This document shows positions 49,378-57,599 of a stretch of 64,000 nt of DNA, one piece after another. Both the position numbers and the translations under genes were made by a program. The notes beneath the pieces are model-generated. The model ran no database searches. It was not told where the DNA came from and was given only the letters and a program-made list of their open reading frames with translations. The DNA is from JAICJC01 sp963757605. GTDB lineage: Bacteria > Actinomycetota > Thermoleophilia > Gaiellales > JAICJC01. Each line of letters begins with the position of its first letter. Position 1 is the stretch's first letter. The stretch is taken from positions 1-64,000 of the forward strand of contig CAVWSF010000002.1 of NCBI GenBank assembly GCA_963757605.1, in the 5' to 3' direction.

Positions 49378-49580
49378 CAGATGAGCGGTTCCACGCCCCC
49401 GCGCGCCCGGACATCCGTCTGTCGTGGATCGCCGCATCGTGGCGGGGCTGCGTCTGCGAACCGTCGCATCGCGGCGTCCTCGGTCGGGGCAATATCACCC
49501 GATATTGGCCCTCCCTGCGTCCTTGCGCTACTCGGTTCTCGCCGCCCAGGACAGCACGGGGGCGTGGAACCAGTCATCAC
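49378..49580. mobile_element. MITE-like element B (about 203 bp)
   Basis: Inverted ends CAGATGAGCGGTTCCACGCC (from 49378) and GGCGTGGAACCAGTCATC (to 49578), about 21 pairable positions. Read on the minus strand it shares blocks with element A (GCTGTCCTGGGCG vs GATGTCCTGGGCG; GCGACGGTTCGCAGACGCAG vs GCGACGGTTCGCAGCCGCAG) but has about 75 bp more. It fills the gap between lutA and the ABC-F gene; no gene inside. Confidence 0.7.
49490..49507. promoter_or_regulatory. Palindrome in the lutA-ABC-F gap (operator candidate)
   Basis: CAATATC-ACCC-GATATTG, 7-bp perfect arms in an otherwise GC-rich stretch. It lies in the extra block that element A lacks. Could bind a regulator of lutABC; none is encoded beside it. 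Confidence 0.4.
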
Positions 49581-49594
49581 GCCATCATACGGGG

Positions 49595-51463
49595 ATGACG
49601 GTGCACGTCACCTCCGTGGCGCTCTCCTACGGCGCGGACGAGGTCCTGGCCGACGTCTCGGCCATCCTGCGCCCCCGCGACCGGGTCGCGCTGGTGGGCC
49701 GAAACGGCGCGGGCAAGACCACGCTCCTGCGCCTCCTGGCCCGCGAGCTCACGCCGGACCGGGGCGAGATCTCGCTGCCGCCGGGCACGCGCGTCGCCCT
49801 CCACGACCAGCGGCCGCCGCTCGCAGGGCGCGAGACGCTCGGGTCGTACGTCGGCGGCGGCGCGGCCCGGGCCGAGCAGCTCGAGGCCGAGCTGCGCGAC
49901 CTCGAGACGCGCATGGCCGACCAGCCGACCGACGCCGTCCTGCGCCGCTACGACACGGCCCAGCGCGAGTTCGAGCGAGCCGGGGGCTATGCCTGGCGGG
50001 CGCGCCTCGAGGCGGTCGCGCGCGGCCTCGGGTTCACACCTGACGAGCTCGAGCGGCCGCTACGCACGTTCTCCGGCGGCGAGCTGACGCGGGCCTCGCT
50101 CGTGCGGGCGCTGGCGGCCGAGCCCGACGTGCTGCTCCTCGACGAGCCGACGAACCACCTCGACACCGACGCCATCGAGTGGCTCGAGGACCACCTGGCG
50201 GGGCTCGACGCGGGCGTCGTCTTCGTCTCGCACGACCGCTGGTTCCTGGAGTCGGTGGCGACGGGCGTGCTCGAGATCGACCGCGGGCGCGGCCGCTACG
50301 AGAAGGGCTCCTACTCGAACTGGCGCCGGGTGAAGGCCGAGCGGGTCGCCGCGCAGGCCGGCGCGTTCGAGCGCCAGCAGGAGGAGCTGGCCCATCTCCA
50401 GCGCTTCGTCGACCGGTTCCGCTACGGCACGAAGGCCCGCCAGGCGCAGAGCAAGCTGAAGGCGATGGCGCGCATCGAGCGGATCGAGCGTCCTTCCGAG
50501 CAGCGCTCGCTCAGGTTCGACTTCCCGCCGCCCGCCAGGAGCGGGCGGATCGTCATCGAGGCCGAGCACCTGATCGTCGAGGTGGCCGGCCGGACGCTGA
50601 TCGCCGACGCCGGGTTCGCCGTCGAGCGCGGCCAGCGGGTCGCCCTGATCGGCCCGAACGGCTCCGGGAAGACGACGCTCCTCGAGACCCTGCTCGGGCG
50701 GCGTCAGGCGGCCGCCGGGCGCGCGAAGCTCGGCCACGGCGTCCACGCCGGCTACTACTCGCAGCAGTCGCTCGAGCTGCCGGAGGGGCTGCGCGTGATC
50801 GACGCTCTCTCCACCGGGACCAAGCTGACCGGGCCGCAGGCGCGCACGCTCCTGGGGCGGTTCCTCTTCTCGGGCGAGGAGGTCGAGAAGCCGGTCGCGG
50901 CCCTCTCCGGCGGCGAGCGGCGCCGGCTCGCGCTCCTGCGCACGGTCGTCTCTGGCGCGAACTTCCTGATCCTCGACGAGCCCACGAACCACCTCGACAT
51001 CGAGAGCCGCGAGGCGCTCGAGGACGCGCTCCTGGGCTTCCCCGGGACGCTGCTCTTCGTCTCCCACGACCGCGCCCTGATCGAGGCGCTCGCGACCCGC
51101 ACCCTCTCCATCGAGGCCGGGCGGCTGGTGGCGCGCGACGGCGGCTTCGGCGACTACGCCCGCGGCCATGCGCCGCCGCCGCCAGAGCCGGCCAAGCCGT
51201 CGAAGCAGAAGCAGGCGGCCAAGCCCAAGCCGGCGTCCGAGCCGCGCCCCTCCCAGCGCGCGGCCCGCGAGACGGCGAAGCTCGAGCGCGCCATCGCGAA
51301 GCTCGAGGAGGAGCTGGGAGCGCTGGAGACCCGGCTCTCGCAGCCGGACGAGTACGAGGACGACTCCGCGGTCGCCGAGGACGGCACCCGCCACCAGGAA
51401 CTCCAGAAAGAACTGGCGTACCTCTACCGCGAGTGGGAGCGAAACGCCGCCGAGGCCGGGTGA
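49595..51463 (+). CDS. ABC-F family ATP-binding protein
   Basis: 622 residues from ATG 49595. Two ATPase domains: Walker A GRNGAGKTTLL, signature FSGGELTRASL, Walker B LLLDEPTNHLD; then GPNGSGKTTLL, LSGGERRRLAL, LILDEPTNHLD. A linker of charged helix (about 235-300) separates them, and a Lys/Pro-rich linker with coiled coil ends the protein (about 525-620). No membrane part: ABC-F proteins act on ribosomes (translation factors or antibiotic protection). Closest in shape to Uup-type; the exact role is open. Confidence 0.9.
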   Translation: MTVHVTSVALSYGADEVLADVSAILRPRDRVALVGRNGAGKTTLLRLLARELTPDRGEISLPPGTRVALHDQRPPLAGRETLGSYVGGGAARAEQLEAELRDLETRMADQPTDAVLRRYDTAQREFERAGGYAWRARLEAVARGLGFTPDELERPLRTFSGGELTRASLVRALAAEPDVLLLDEPTNHLDTDAIEWLEDHLAGLDAGVVFVSHDRWFLESVATGVLEIDRGRGRYEKGSYSNWRRVKAERVAAQAGAFERQQEELAHLQRFVDRFRYGTKARQAQSKLKAMARIERIERPSEQRSLRFDFPPPARSGRIVIEAEHLIVEVAGRTLIADAGFAVERGQRVALIGPNGSGKTTLLETLLGRRQAAAGRAKLGHGVHAGYYSQQSLELPEGLRVIDALSTGTKLTGPQARTLLGRFLFSGEEVEKPVAALSGGERRRLALLRTVVSGANFLILDEPTNHLDIESREALEDALLGFPGTLLFVSHDRALIEALATRTLSIEAGRLVARDGGFGDYARGHAPPPPEPAKPSKQKQAAKPKPASEPRPSQRAARETAKLERAIAKLEEELGALETRLSQPDEYEDDSAVAEDGTRHQELQKELAYLYREWERNAAEAG

Positions 51464-51472
51464 CCCCGGGGG

Positions 51473-53479
51473 TCAGGCGGCGTGCCCGTTGCCGACGACC
51501 TCGACGAGGACGTCCACGATCCGAGGCTCGAAGTGGCGGCCGGCGCACTGGCGCAGCTCGTCGATCGCCGCCTCGATCGGCATCGCCTGCCGGTAGACGC
51601 GGTCGGAGGTCATCGCGTGGAAGGCGTCGCAAGCCAGGATGATCCGCGCGCCGAGCGGGATGTCGTCGCCGGCGAGGCCGTGCGGATAGCCGGATCCGTC
51701 CCAGTGCTCATGGCAGGCGAGCACGATCGACCGGGCCCCCGCCAGGGCGGGCACCGGCTCCAGGATCCGCGCGCCCAGCTCCGGGTGGGTGCGCATGACC
51801 ACCCACTCGTCGTCGGTGAGGGGGCCGGGCTTCTCGAGGATCGAGGCCGGGATCCCGATCTTGCCGACGTCATGGAGCGCTGCAGCCACGCCCACGTCGC
51901 GCAGGTCGATGCCGCCCAGCTCGAGGCGGCGGCCCACCTCCTCGGCCATCCAGACGAGCGCCTGTGCGTGATCGCCGGTGTACTCGTCCTTCGTCTCGAG
52001 GGCGTTCGCGAGCGACTGCATCGTCGCGAGGAAGGCGGTCTCGAGTTCGTCGACGAGCGCGCGGTTGTCGATGGCGAGGAGCGCCTGGTCGGCGATGCCG
52101 AGCAGCATCCGCTCGTCGCGCATGCTCGGCGGGCCGCGGCGGCGGCCGCGCTGGACGATCATCGTAGCCCGGTTCCCCGCCCGCTCGCCGATGGGGACGA
52201 GCGTGTAGGAGGCGCCGAGGCGCGGCACGCCCGTCGCCGCCCCGAGCGCGTCCACCTCGTCGCTCTCGAGCACGATGATCTGGCGCGACTCCAGGTTGCC
52301 CGCGAAGGGCGCCTCCGCGGCGGAGAGCGACGCCGCGGCGAGCCGGTCGGCCTCGCGAGGCATGTAGCCCACGTGGGCGGCCAGCTCGAAGCGGTCGCCG
52401 GAGCGCAGCCACACCGACATCGCGGCGCATTCGACGAGCCGGTCGACCGCCCGGGCCAGCATCTCGGCCACGGCCCGCACGCTCAGCTGGGTCGCAAGGG
52501 CCTGGCCGAGCTCGAGCATCGCCTCCGAGATCTCGGCGGCTTCGCGCATCGATGCGTAGAGGCGAACGTTCCGGCACGCGACCGCGGCATGCGCCGCGAC
52601 CACCTCGAGCACGCCCAGGTCGAGCGGGTCGAACGTGTGGCCACTCGGACCGGAGACGGCGACGGCGCCGACGACGTCGTCGTCGCCCAGCATCGGCGCG
52701 ACGATCGTCTCCCCGCCGCCGACGAGGCGCGTGCGGCCGTCCACCGCGGCCCGCGCGGCGGCCTCGTCCATCGCCTCCGCTCGCTCCGCGTCGCGATCGT
52801 CGGCCCGGTGCGACACGAGCTCGATCTCGTCTCCGCCCTCGGAGCGCAGGTAGAACCGGGGCGCCGCGAACCGATCCTGGTGGGCCAGGTCGGCCACCAC
52901 GGCGTGGGCGATCTCGCCCTCCGAGCGGGCATAGGCCAGCCGCGACGTGAGCGAGCGCAGGAGGCCCATCTCGGCGAGCAGCCGGTCGCGGGCGCGCGCC
53001 GAGACCGCGTCCGCCGGCTCGTCGGGGCCCACCCTGGCGCCGGCGCCCGCCGCCACCAGCTCGGCCGCCCGCAGCTCGTCCGGCCGGAAGTCGCGCGCCG
53101 AGCGAACCGATCCGACCAGGTGCCCCACAACCCGTCCACCCGCGGCGAGCGGGGCGACCAGGAGCGCGTAGCGGCCGTCCCGCGTCTGGGTCGCGTCGCG
53201 GTCGACTTCCTCGACGACGGCGGCCAGCCGGGTCTCGCCGAGCCGATGCGGGGGCGCGCCCTCGCGCGCCCACCTGGCGGTCACCCACGGCCCGGTCGCG
53301 CCCGGCGCGACGATCCACGCCGCGTCCAGGCCCAGGAGCTCGCCGAGAAGCCGGCAGGGGGCGTCGTCGCGCAATGCGGGCGCGATGCCGCCACCGGCGC
53401 CGGAGCGGGCCGCCGGATCGGTTTGCAGGGCGCCTCCAGGCGTGGGGGCCCCGTCGCCGCCAGTCAACCGTGGAAGCAC
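51473..53479 (-). CDS. GAF-HD-GYP cyclic-di-GMP phosphodiesterase
   Basis: 668 residues from GTG 53479. About three GAF-like domains fill residues 40-460 (AHAAVACRNVRLYASMREA, ADQALLAIDNRALVDELETAF), followed by an HD-GYP domain: GDHAQALVWMAEEVG, ALHDVGKIGIPASILEKPG, MRTHPELGARIL, CHEHWDGSGYPHGL (GYP), CDAFHAMTSDRVYRQAM. All HD and GYP residues are present, so it should hydrolyse c-di-GMP under control of signals bound by the GAFs. Confidence 0.9.
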   Translation of the reverse strand: MLPRLTGGDGAPTPGGALQTDPAARSGAGGGIAPALRDDAPCRLLGELLGLDAAWIVAPGATGPWVTARWAREGAPPHRLGETRLAAVVEEVDRDATQTRDGRYALLVAPLAAGGRVVGHLVGSVRSARDFRPDELRAAELVAAGAGARVGPDEPADAVSARARDRLLAEMGLLRSLTSRLAYARSEGEIAHAVVADLAHQDRFAAPRFYLRSEGGDEIELVSHRADDRDAERAEAMDEAAARAAVDGRTRLVGGGETIVAPMLGDDDVVGAVAVSGPSGHTFDPLDLGVLEVVAAHAAVACRNVRLYASMREAAEISEAMLELGQALATQLSVRAVAEMLARAVDRLVECAAMSVWLRSGDRFELAAHVGYMPREADRLAAASLSAAEAPFAGNLESRQIIVLESDEVDALGAATGVPRLGASYTLVPIGERAGNRATMIVQRGRRRGPPSMRDERMLLGIADQALLAIDNRALVDELETAFLATMQSLANALETKDEYTGDHAQALVWMAEEVGRRLELGGIDLRDVGVAAALHDVGKIGIPASILEKPGPLTDDEWVVMRTHPELGARILEPVPALAGARSIVLACHEHWDGSGYPHGLAGDDIPLGARIILACDAFHAMTSDRVYRQAMPIEAAIDELRQCAGRHFEPRIVDVLVEVVGNGHAA

Positions 53480-53546
53480 GACTGAAAGCAGGCTAGGCGC
53501 TTGGCATACCGCCTCGCGTCCCCCGAATGCGGTAATCAGGTGAACG

Positions 53547-54548
53547 TCACATGAAGGCGTTCAGGATCTCGTACATGCCCGCGGCGACGAGCCCGGCGGC
53601 GGGGATCGTGAGGAACCATGCGGTCACGATGTCGGCGGCGACGCCCCATCGCACCGCCGAGACCCGCGTCGTCGCGCCGGCCCCCATGACGGAGCTCGAG
53701 ATCACATGGGTGGTCGAAACCGGGAACCCGTACCGTGTTGCCACCGTGTAGAGCACGCCGCTTGCGGTCGCCTGGGCGGCGAATCCCTGCGGCGGCTCGA
53801 GCTTGAAGATGCGCGTACCCATCGTGCGCATGATCCGCCAGCCGCCGACGTACGTGCCCGCCGCGATGGCGGTGGCCGCCACGGCGATCACCCAGGTCGG
53901 GATCTCGGTCGGCGAGCTGGTGTGGCCCGCGGAGTAGAGGGCGAGCGCGATCACGCCCATCGTCTTCTGGGCGTCGTTCGTGCCGTGCGCGAACGCCATG
54001 AAGCTGCCCGACCCGACCTGCGCGAGCCGGAACATCCGGTTGAGCGGCCCCTGAAGGACTCTTCGAAACGCCCACAGGATCGCCACCATGAGCGCTCCCG
54101 CGAGGAGGAACCCGATCACTGGACTCGCCAGGCCGGGCCACACCACCTTGTTCCAGATGCCGTCCCACTGCACCGGATCGGGCCCCCCGGCCGCGAGCGC
54201 AGCTCCGACCAGGCCGCCGACCAGCGCGTGCGACGAGGAGGACGGGAGGCCAAGGTACCACGTGAAGAGGTTCCAGACGATCGCGCCGAAGAGCGCTGCC
54301 AGGATCAGGTGCGGGGTCACGCGTCCCTGGTCGGTGTTGATCAGGCCGTCGCCGACGGTCTTTGCCACCGCCGTCGAGGAGAACGCGCCCAGGAAGTTCA
54401 TGACGGCCGCGATCAGGACCGCCACCCGCGGCGACAGCGCGCGGGTGGAGACGGAGGTGGCGACGGCGTTCGCCGTGTCGTGGAAGCCGTTCGTGAAGTC
54501 GAACGCCAGAGCGACCGCGACGATCAGGACCAGGAGCCCATCGCTCAT
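53547..54548 (-). CDS. PiT-type inorganic phosphate transporter
   Basis: 333 residues, about ten helices. The duplicated PiT signature is intact: DFTNGFHDTANAVATSVSTRAL at the start and AHGTNDAQKTMGVIALAL in the middle, with GFPVSTTHVISSSVMGAG near the end. Low-affinity phosphate (metal-phosphate) symport. The start overlaps the DUF47 stop (ATGA). Confidence 0.93.
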   Translation of the reverse strand: MSDGLLVLIVAVALAFDFTNGFHDTANAVATSVSTRALSPRVAVLIAAVMNFLGAFSSTAVAKTVGDGLINTDQGRVTPHLILAALFGAIVWNLFTWYLGLPSSSSHALVGGLVGAALAAGGPDPVQWDGIWNKVVWPGLASPVIGFLLAGALMVAILWAFRRVLQGPLNRMFRLAQVGSGSFMAFAHGTNDAQKTMGVIALALYSAGHTSSPTEIPTWVIAVAATAIAAGTYVGGWRIMRTMGTRIFKLEPPQGFAAQATASGVLYTVATRYGFPVSTTHVISSSVMGAGATTRVSAVRWGVAADIVTAWFLTIPAAGLVAAGMYEILNAFM

Positions 54549-55165
54549 CGGTTCTTCAGGTAGATGCTCTCCAGCACGTGGGCGGCGTGCTCACACCCGT
54601 CGACCGCCTGTTCGAGGTCGTGGTGGATGTCCTTCCACCGGATGACGACGAGCGGGTCGAGGCCGTCGCGGAAGAGCTTCGCGGTGGCCGCGCGCACGAT
54701 CCGGTCGCCCTCGTCTTCGAGCGTGTGGATGTCGATCAGGTGGTGGCTGATGTCCTTCAGTCCGTCCAGCCCGTGGACGGCATCGGCGATCTTGGAGACG
54801 GCCCGGAAGATGACGCCCGCCTGCTCGATGGCCTCGGGCGGCACCTCCTCGACGCCGTACAGGTTGAGCTCGTCGGCGACCTGGTCCATGAAGTCGCAGA
54901 TGTCGTCGAGCGCCGTCGCGAGGTCGAAGATGTCCTCACGGTCGATGGGCGTCACGAACGTCTTGTTCACGAGCTGCACGATCTCGTGGGTGACGCGGTC
55001 GCCCTCGTGCTCGCGGTCCTTGATCTCGTCGACCAGCGCGCGCCGGTCGGGGTAGTGCTCCAAGAGGTCGAGCAGAAGCTGGGACGTGGACACGAGATTC
55101 GTCGCGGCTCGATCGAAGAGCGCGTAGAACCCGCGCGTCTGCGGGGTCAACCTGAGTTTCGCCAT
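54545..55165 (-). CDS. DUF47/PhoU-like protein
   Basis: 206 residues, all helical. PhoU-like metal-binding helices: EIKDREHEGDRVTHEIVQLVNKTFVTPIDREDIFDLATALDD-type segment and TLEDEGDRIVRAATAKLFRDG. DUF47 proteins are found with PiT transporters and are thought to regulate them. Start supported by GTGAAGG before the ATG. Confidence 0.93.
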   Translation of the reverse strand: MAKLRLTPQTRGFYALFDRAATNLVSTSQLLLDLLEHYPDRRALVDEIKDREHEGDRVTHEIVQLVNKTFVTPIDREDIFDLATALDDICDFMDQVADELNLYGVEEVPPEAIEQAGVIFRAVSKIADAVHGLDGLKDISHHLIDIHTLEDEGDRIVRAATAKLFRDGLDPLVVIRWKDIHHDLEQAVDGCEHAAHVLESIYLKNR

Positions 55166-55167
55166 AC

Positions 55168-55194
55168 CTTCACCGTACCCGGATACTGGTGAAG
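55168..55194. promoter_or_regulatory. Inverted CTTCACC repeat upstream of DUF47-PiT
   Basis: CTTCACC (55168-55174) and GGTGAAG (55188-55194) around 13 nt, directly before the DUF47 start. The heptamer resembles the GTTCACC unit of actinobacterial PHO boxes, which are direct repeats; here the units are inverted, so PhoP control is only a possibility. The inner copy also supplies the GAAGG Shine-Dalgarno. Confidence 0.35.
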
Positions 55195-55446
55195 ATGTGG
55201 AAAAGATCTCGGGTGACTTCAGCCACCCGTGTGCGTCGAGACCGCCACGGCGTGAGACATGCGCGTTGGGGTCGCGTCATCGCTCGGCCGCAGGCCGCGC
55301 GTCAGCGGGATCCACGGGTGCCAGCGAGGCTCTCGCCCGGCGGTGGCCGACGCCACGCCGGACGGTGCCGACACCGGTGTCGATGTCCAGTGATCGCCGA
55401 CTCCGCGGATGACCCAGTATCGGGGCCTCCCCGGACGGAGCGACCC
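55195..55446. other. 252-bp gap with a 14-bp palindrome
   Basis: No convincing gene between the GNAT stop and the DUF47 leader. It contains CGACACCGGTGTCG (55369-55382), a perfect 14-bp palindrome that could be an operator, and short Pro/Arg-coding shadow frames only. Confidence 0.5.
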
Positions 55447-55851
55447 TCAGGGCTCGACGTGCGGGATGTCGCGCACCAGCGCGTCGCCGGCGACGACGAA
55501 GCCGCGGCGGGCGTAGAAGTCGCGGGCGCGGCGGTCGGAGCCGGCCGCGGGGATGCGGACGTGCTCCATCCCCCGGCTCGAGCCGTAGCCCTCGGCCCAA
55601 TCGAGCAGGCGGTGGCCCACGTGGCGGCCCTGGTCGGCCGGCGCCACCACCATCCGGTCGACGACGAGGGCGCGGCCGTGCTCGCGCACGGCCATGTAGC
55701 CGGCCGCGTGGCCCTCGACCTCGGCGACGAAGACGACGTCGCGGTCGGGCGCCGGAAACGCGACCTCGGCGCCGGTCGACGCCTCGCCGGCCAGCCGCCG
55801 CAGGGCCGCCTCGTCGCCGTCACGGTAGGGCCGCACGACGACCTCGGGCAT
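55447..55851 (-). CDS. GNAT family N-acetyltransferase
   Basis: 134 residues. Strand-helix order of GNATs: VVVRPYRDGDEAALRRLAGEA, VVFVAEVEGHAAGYMAV, LVVDRMVVAPADQGRHVGHRLLDWAEG (acetyl-CoA loop Q-x-x-H/R-x-G-x), HVRIPAAGSDRRARDFYARRGFVVAG. Substrate unknown. The start shares one base with the DUF4446 stop (TGATG), so it is translationally coupled. Confidence 0.88.
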   Translation of the reverse strand: MPEVVVRPYRDGDEAALRRLAGEASTGAEVAFPAPDRDVVFVAEVEGHAAGYMAVREHGRALVVDRMVVAPADQGRHVGHRLLDWAEGYGSSRGMEHVRIPAAGSDRRARDFYARRGFVVAGDALVRDIPHVEP

Positions 55852-56327
55852 CAGCCCGTCGCCTCGGCCAGGACGCGCTTCTCCTCGGGAGAGAGCTCCA
55901 CGTCGCTCAGCCCGTTGTGGATGTCCTTGATGTAGATGCGCGCATAGTCGCGGCCCTGGATCGCCGAGAGCAGGTAGCCCGATCGCGTGGCATCCATAAG
56001 CGCGATCGTGACCGACTGCTTCGCCCCCGCGCCTTCGAGGGCATCGTACCGAAGCAGCGCCCGGCGCTCGAAGCAGCCGTCGACGCGTCCGGCCAGCGCC
56101 TGGACGGCCGCCTGGGCCGACCCGGCCGTGCCCTCGGCCTGCTCGACGCGGGCCAGGAGCGACATGGCGTACTCCACGAGATCGGCGCCCGTCGAGCCGA
56201 TCACGACCTTCTGAGCCTTGCGCATGCGCCGGACCTGGAGCCACAGATAGAGGGTGAAGAGCAGCAGCACCCCGGCGGCACCCGCGGCGCCGATTGCGAC
56301 GTCGAGGGCGGTGTCGGCGGTGCTCAT
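55851..56327 (-). CDS. DUF4446 family protein
   Basis: 158 residues. One N-terminal helix (about 10-30: GAAGAAGVLLLFTLYLWLQV), a heptad-like segment, then RRALLRYDALEGAGAKQSVTIALMDATRSGYLLSAIQGRDYARIYIKD-type core (AKQSVTIALMDATRSGYLLS) typical of DUF4446. Function unknown. Overlaps the upstream anchored protein by ATGA. Confidence 0.85.
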   Translation of the reverse strand: MSTADTALDVAIGAAGAAGVLLLFTLYLWLQVRRMRKAQKVVIGSTGADLVEYAMSLLARVEQAEGTAGSAQAAVQALAGRVDGCFERRALLRYDALEGAGAKQSVTIALMDATRSGYLLSAIQGRDYARIYIKDIHNGLSDVELSPEEKRVLAEATG

Positions 56328-57532
56328 GTCCCCAGGCGGAACTGGACCAGGTAGGTCCGCTTGTTGTTCGAGAGCACGCTCTCTCCGGGGACGGCCCCGA
56401 TCGTCACGGTCATCTTGTAGCGCTGCGTGAACTCCGGCTGCGTCGATGCGTTCTTGAAGAGATCGGGGAAGCGCACCGTCTCGGTGGCGCCCTTGTCGAT
56501 CGAGGCGATCGTGCCCGAGAACTTGATCGGGGACGACCCGGCGTGGGTCAGGGTCAGCGTCACCGGGACGCCCACCTCGCGGAAGTTGCCGAAGTTCCTG
56601 GCCGAGACGACGATGACGAGCTTGTCGTCGCCGGTGAGCTGGTTGATCTGCGTCGTACTGGTCTGGAGGGTCGTCCCCTGCGGCAGCGCGACGGTCGAGA
56701 CCACTCCGAGCCCGTGCAGGCCGTGGACGGCGCTCGGCTTGAGGCGTGTGATCGCCGAGCCGATGCCGACGGGCGTCACGAGGTCCGCGTCGGAGGCCTC
56801 GAGGAAGCTCGAAGCCGGCACCTGCACGCCGAGCCCCTTCAGGGCTGTCGAGGCCGGGTTCGAGAACGAGTCCGTGTACACGATGTCGGAGGCCAGGAGC
56901 CGTTGGGTGCACGGCGCCAGAATCCGGCCGGTGCCGCGGGCGCGCTTGCGCTTCCAGGCGTCGCCGATGTTGCTCGCCATGCATTGGATGCCGGCCAGCC
57001 GGTACTGAAGCGTCTGGACGAGCGCCGGCTGGAACTGCTCGAGCTGTTTCGTCGGCTTGATCGACGCTGCAGCATCGACGGCCTTGCTGAGGATGGCGGC
57101 CTGGCTCTGGAAATGCTGCTTGACGACGCTGAGCTTCGTGCCGGACGCCAGGTTGAGCGTCTTGTGGAAGTCGGTCGAGGCGGTGTTGGACGGCGTGAGG
57201 ACGCCCTTCTGGACCTCGTTGAAGTAGTCGACGTTCTTGCTCGACGACGAGCTCCCGGAGCACCCGCGTGCGAGCAGGACGAGCACGACGATCACGGCGA
57301 GGATGCCGACGGCCAGGCCGCCGAGGCGGCGATACTGAAGCGGCGGCAGGCTGCCCGGCTTGATCGACCCGAACGAGGGCGGTTTTCGCGGCGTGCGCTC
57401 GCCCCGCGGGGGGCGCCGCGGAGGTGGCTCGGCTCCCGGGTCCTGGCCGCCGCCGGACGGGCGGGTGACAGCCGTCTCCTGCGTCCCGCCCGTCTCCTCC
57501 CAGTCGGAGTCGAAGAAGTCGTCGGGCGCCAC
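56324..57532 (-). CDS. Membrane-anchored protein of unknown function
   Basis: 402 residues from GTG 57532. A long cytoplasmic Pro/Arg/Gly-rich N-terminus (about 1-85), a single helix (GGLAVGILAVIVVLVLLARG) followed by a Ser-rich stretch, then an outside domain with a helical part (100-210) and a beta-sandwich-like end (VVSARNFGNFREVGVPVTLTLTHAG, TVTIGAVPGESVLSNNKRTYLVQF) that resembles CARDB-type adhesion folds. The long cytoplasmic tail next to a divergent Ser/Thr kinase gene could be a phosphorylation target; that is inference. Confidence 0.65.
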   Translation of the reverse strand: MAPDDFFDSDWEETGGTQETAVTRPSGGGQDPGAEPPPRRPPRGERTPRKPPSFGSIKPGSLPPLQYRRLGGLAVGILAVIVVLVLLARGCSGSSSSSKNVDYFNEVQKGVLTPSNTASTDFHKTLNLASGTKLSVVKQHFQSQAAILSKAVDAAASIKPTKQLEQFQPALVQTLQYRLAGIQCMASNIGDAWKRKRARGTGRILAPCTQRLLASDIVYTDSFSNPASTALKGLGVQVPASSFLEASDADLVTPVGIGSAITRLKPSAVHGLHGLGVVSTVALPQGTTLQTSTTQINQLTGDDKLVIVVSARNFGNFREVGVPVTLTLTHAGSSPIKFSGTIASIDKGATETVRFPDLFKNASTQPEFTQRYKMTVTIGAVPGESVLSNNKRTYLVQFRLGT

Positions 57533-57539
57533 GGCTCGG

Positions 57540-57545
57540 ACCCTA
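57540..57545 (-). promoter_or_regulatory. -10-like TAGGGT
   Basis: TAGGGT, 7 nt before GTG 57532; it favours this start over the upstream in-frame ATG at 57607, which would also overlap the divergent kinase start. Confidence 0.4.
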
Positions 57546-57599
57546 TCAGCTTGCCCGGATACGAGATTTGCAGGAGTCTCGCGGTCTTCGGCCAATCTC

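Noticed and set aside
49595..51463. Antibiotic-resistance ABC-F
   Set aside because: Sequence alone (long C-terminal coiled coil, no clear ARD-type linker) does not separate resistance from housekeeping Uup-type proteins.
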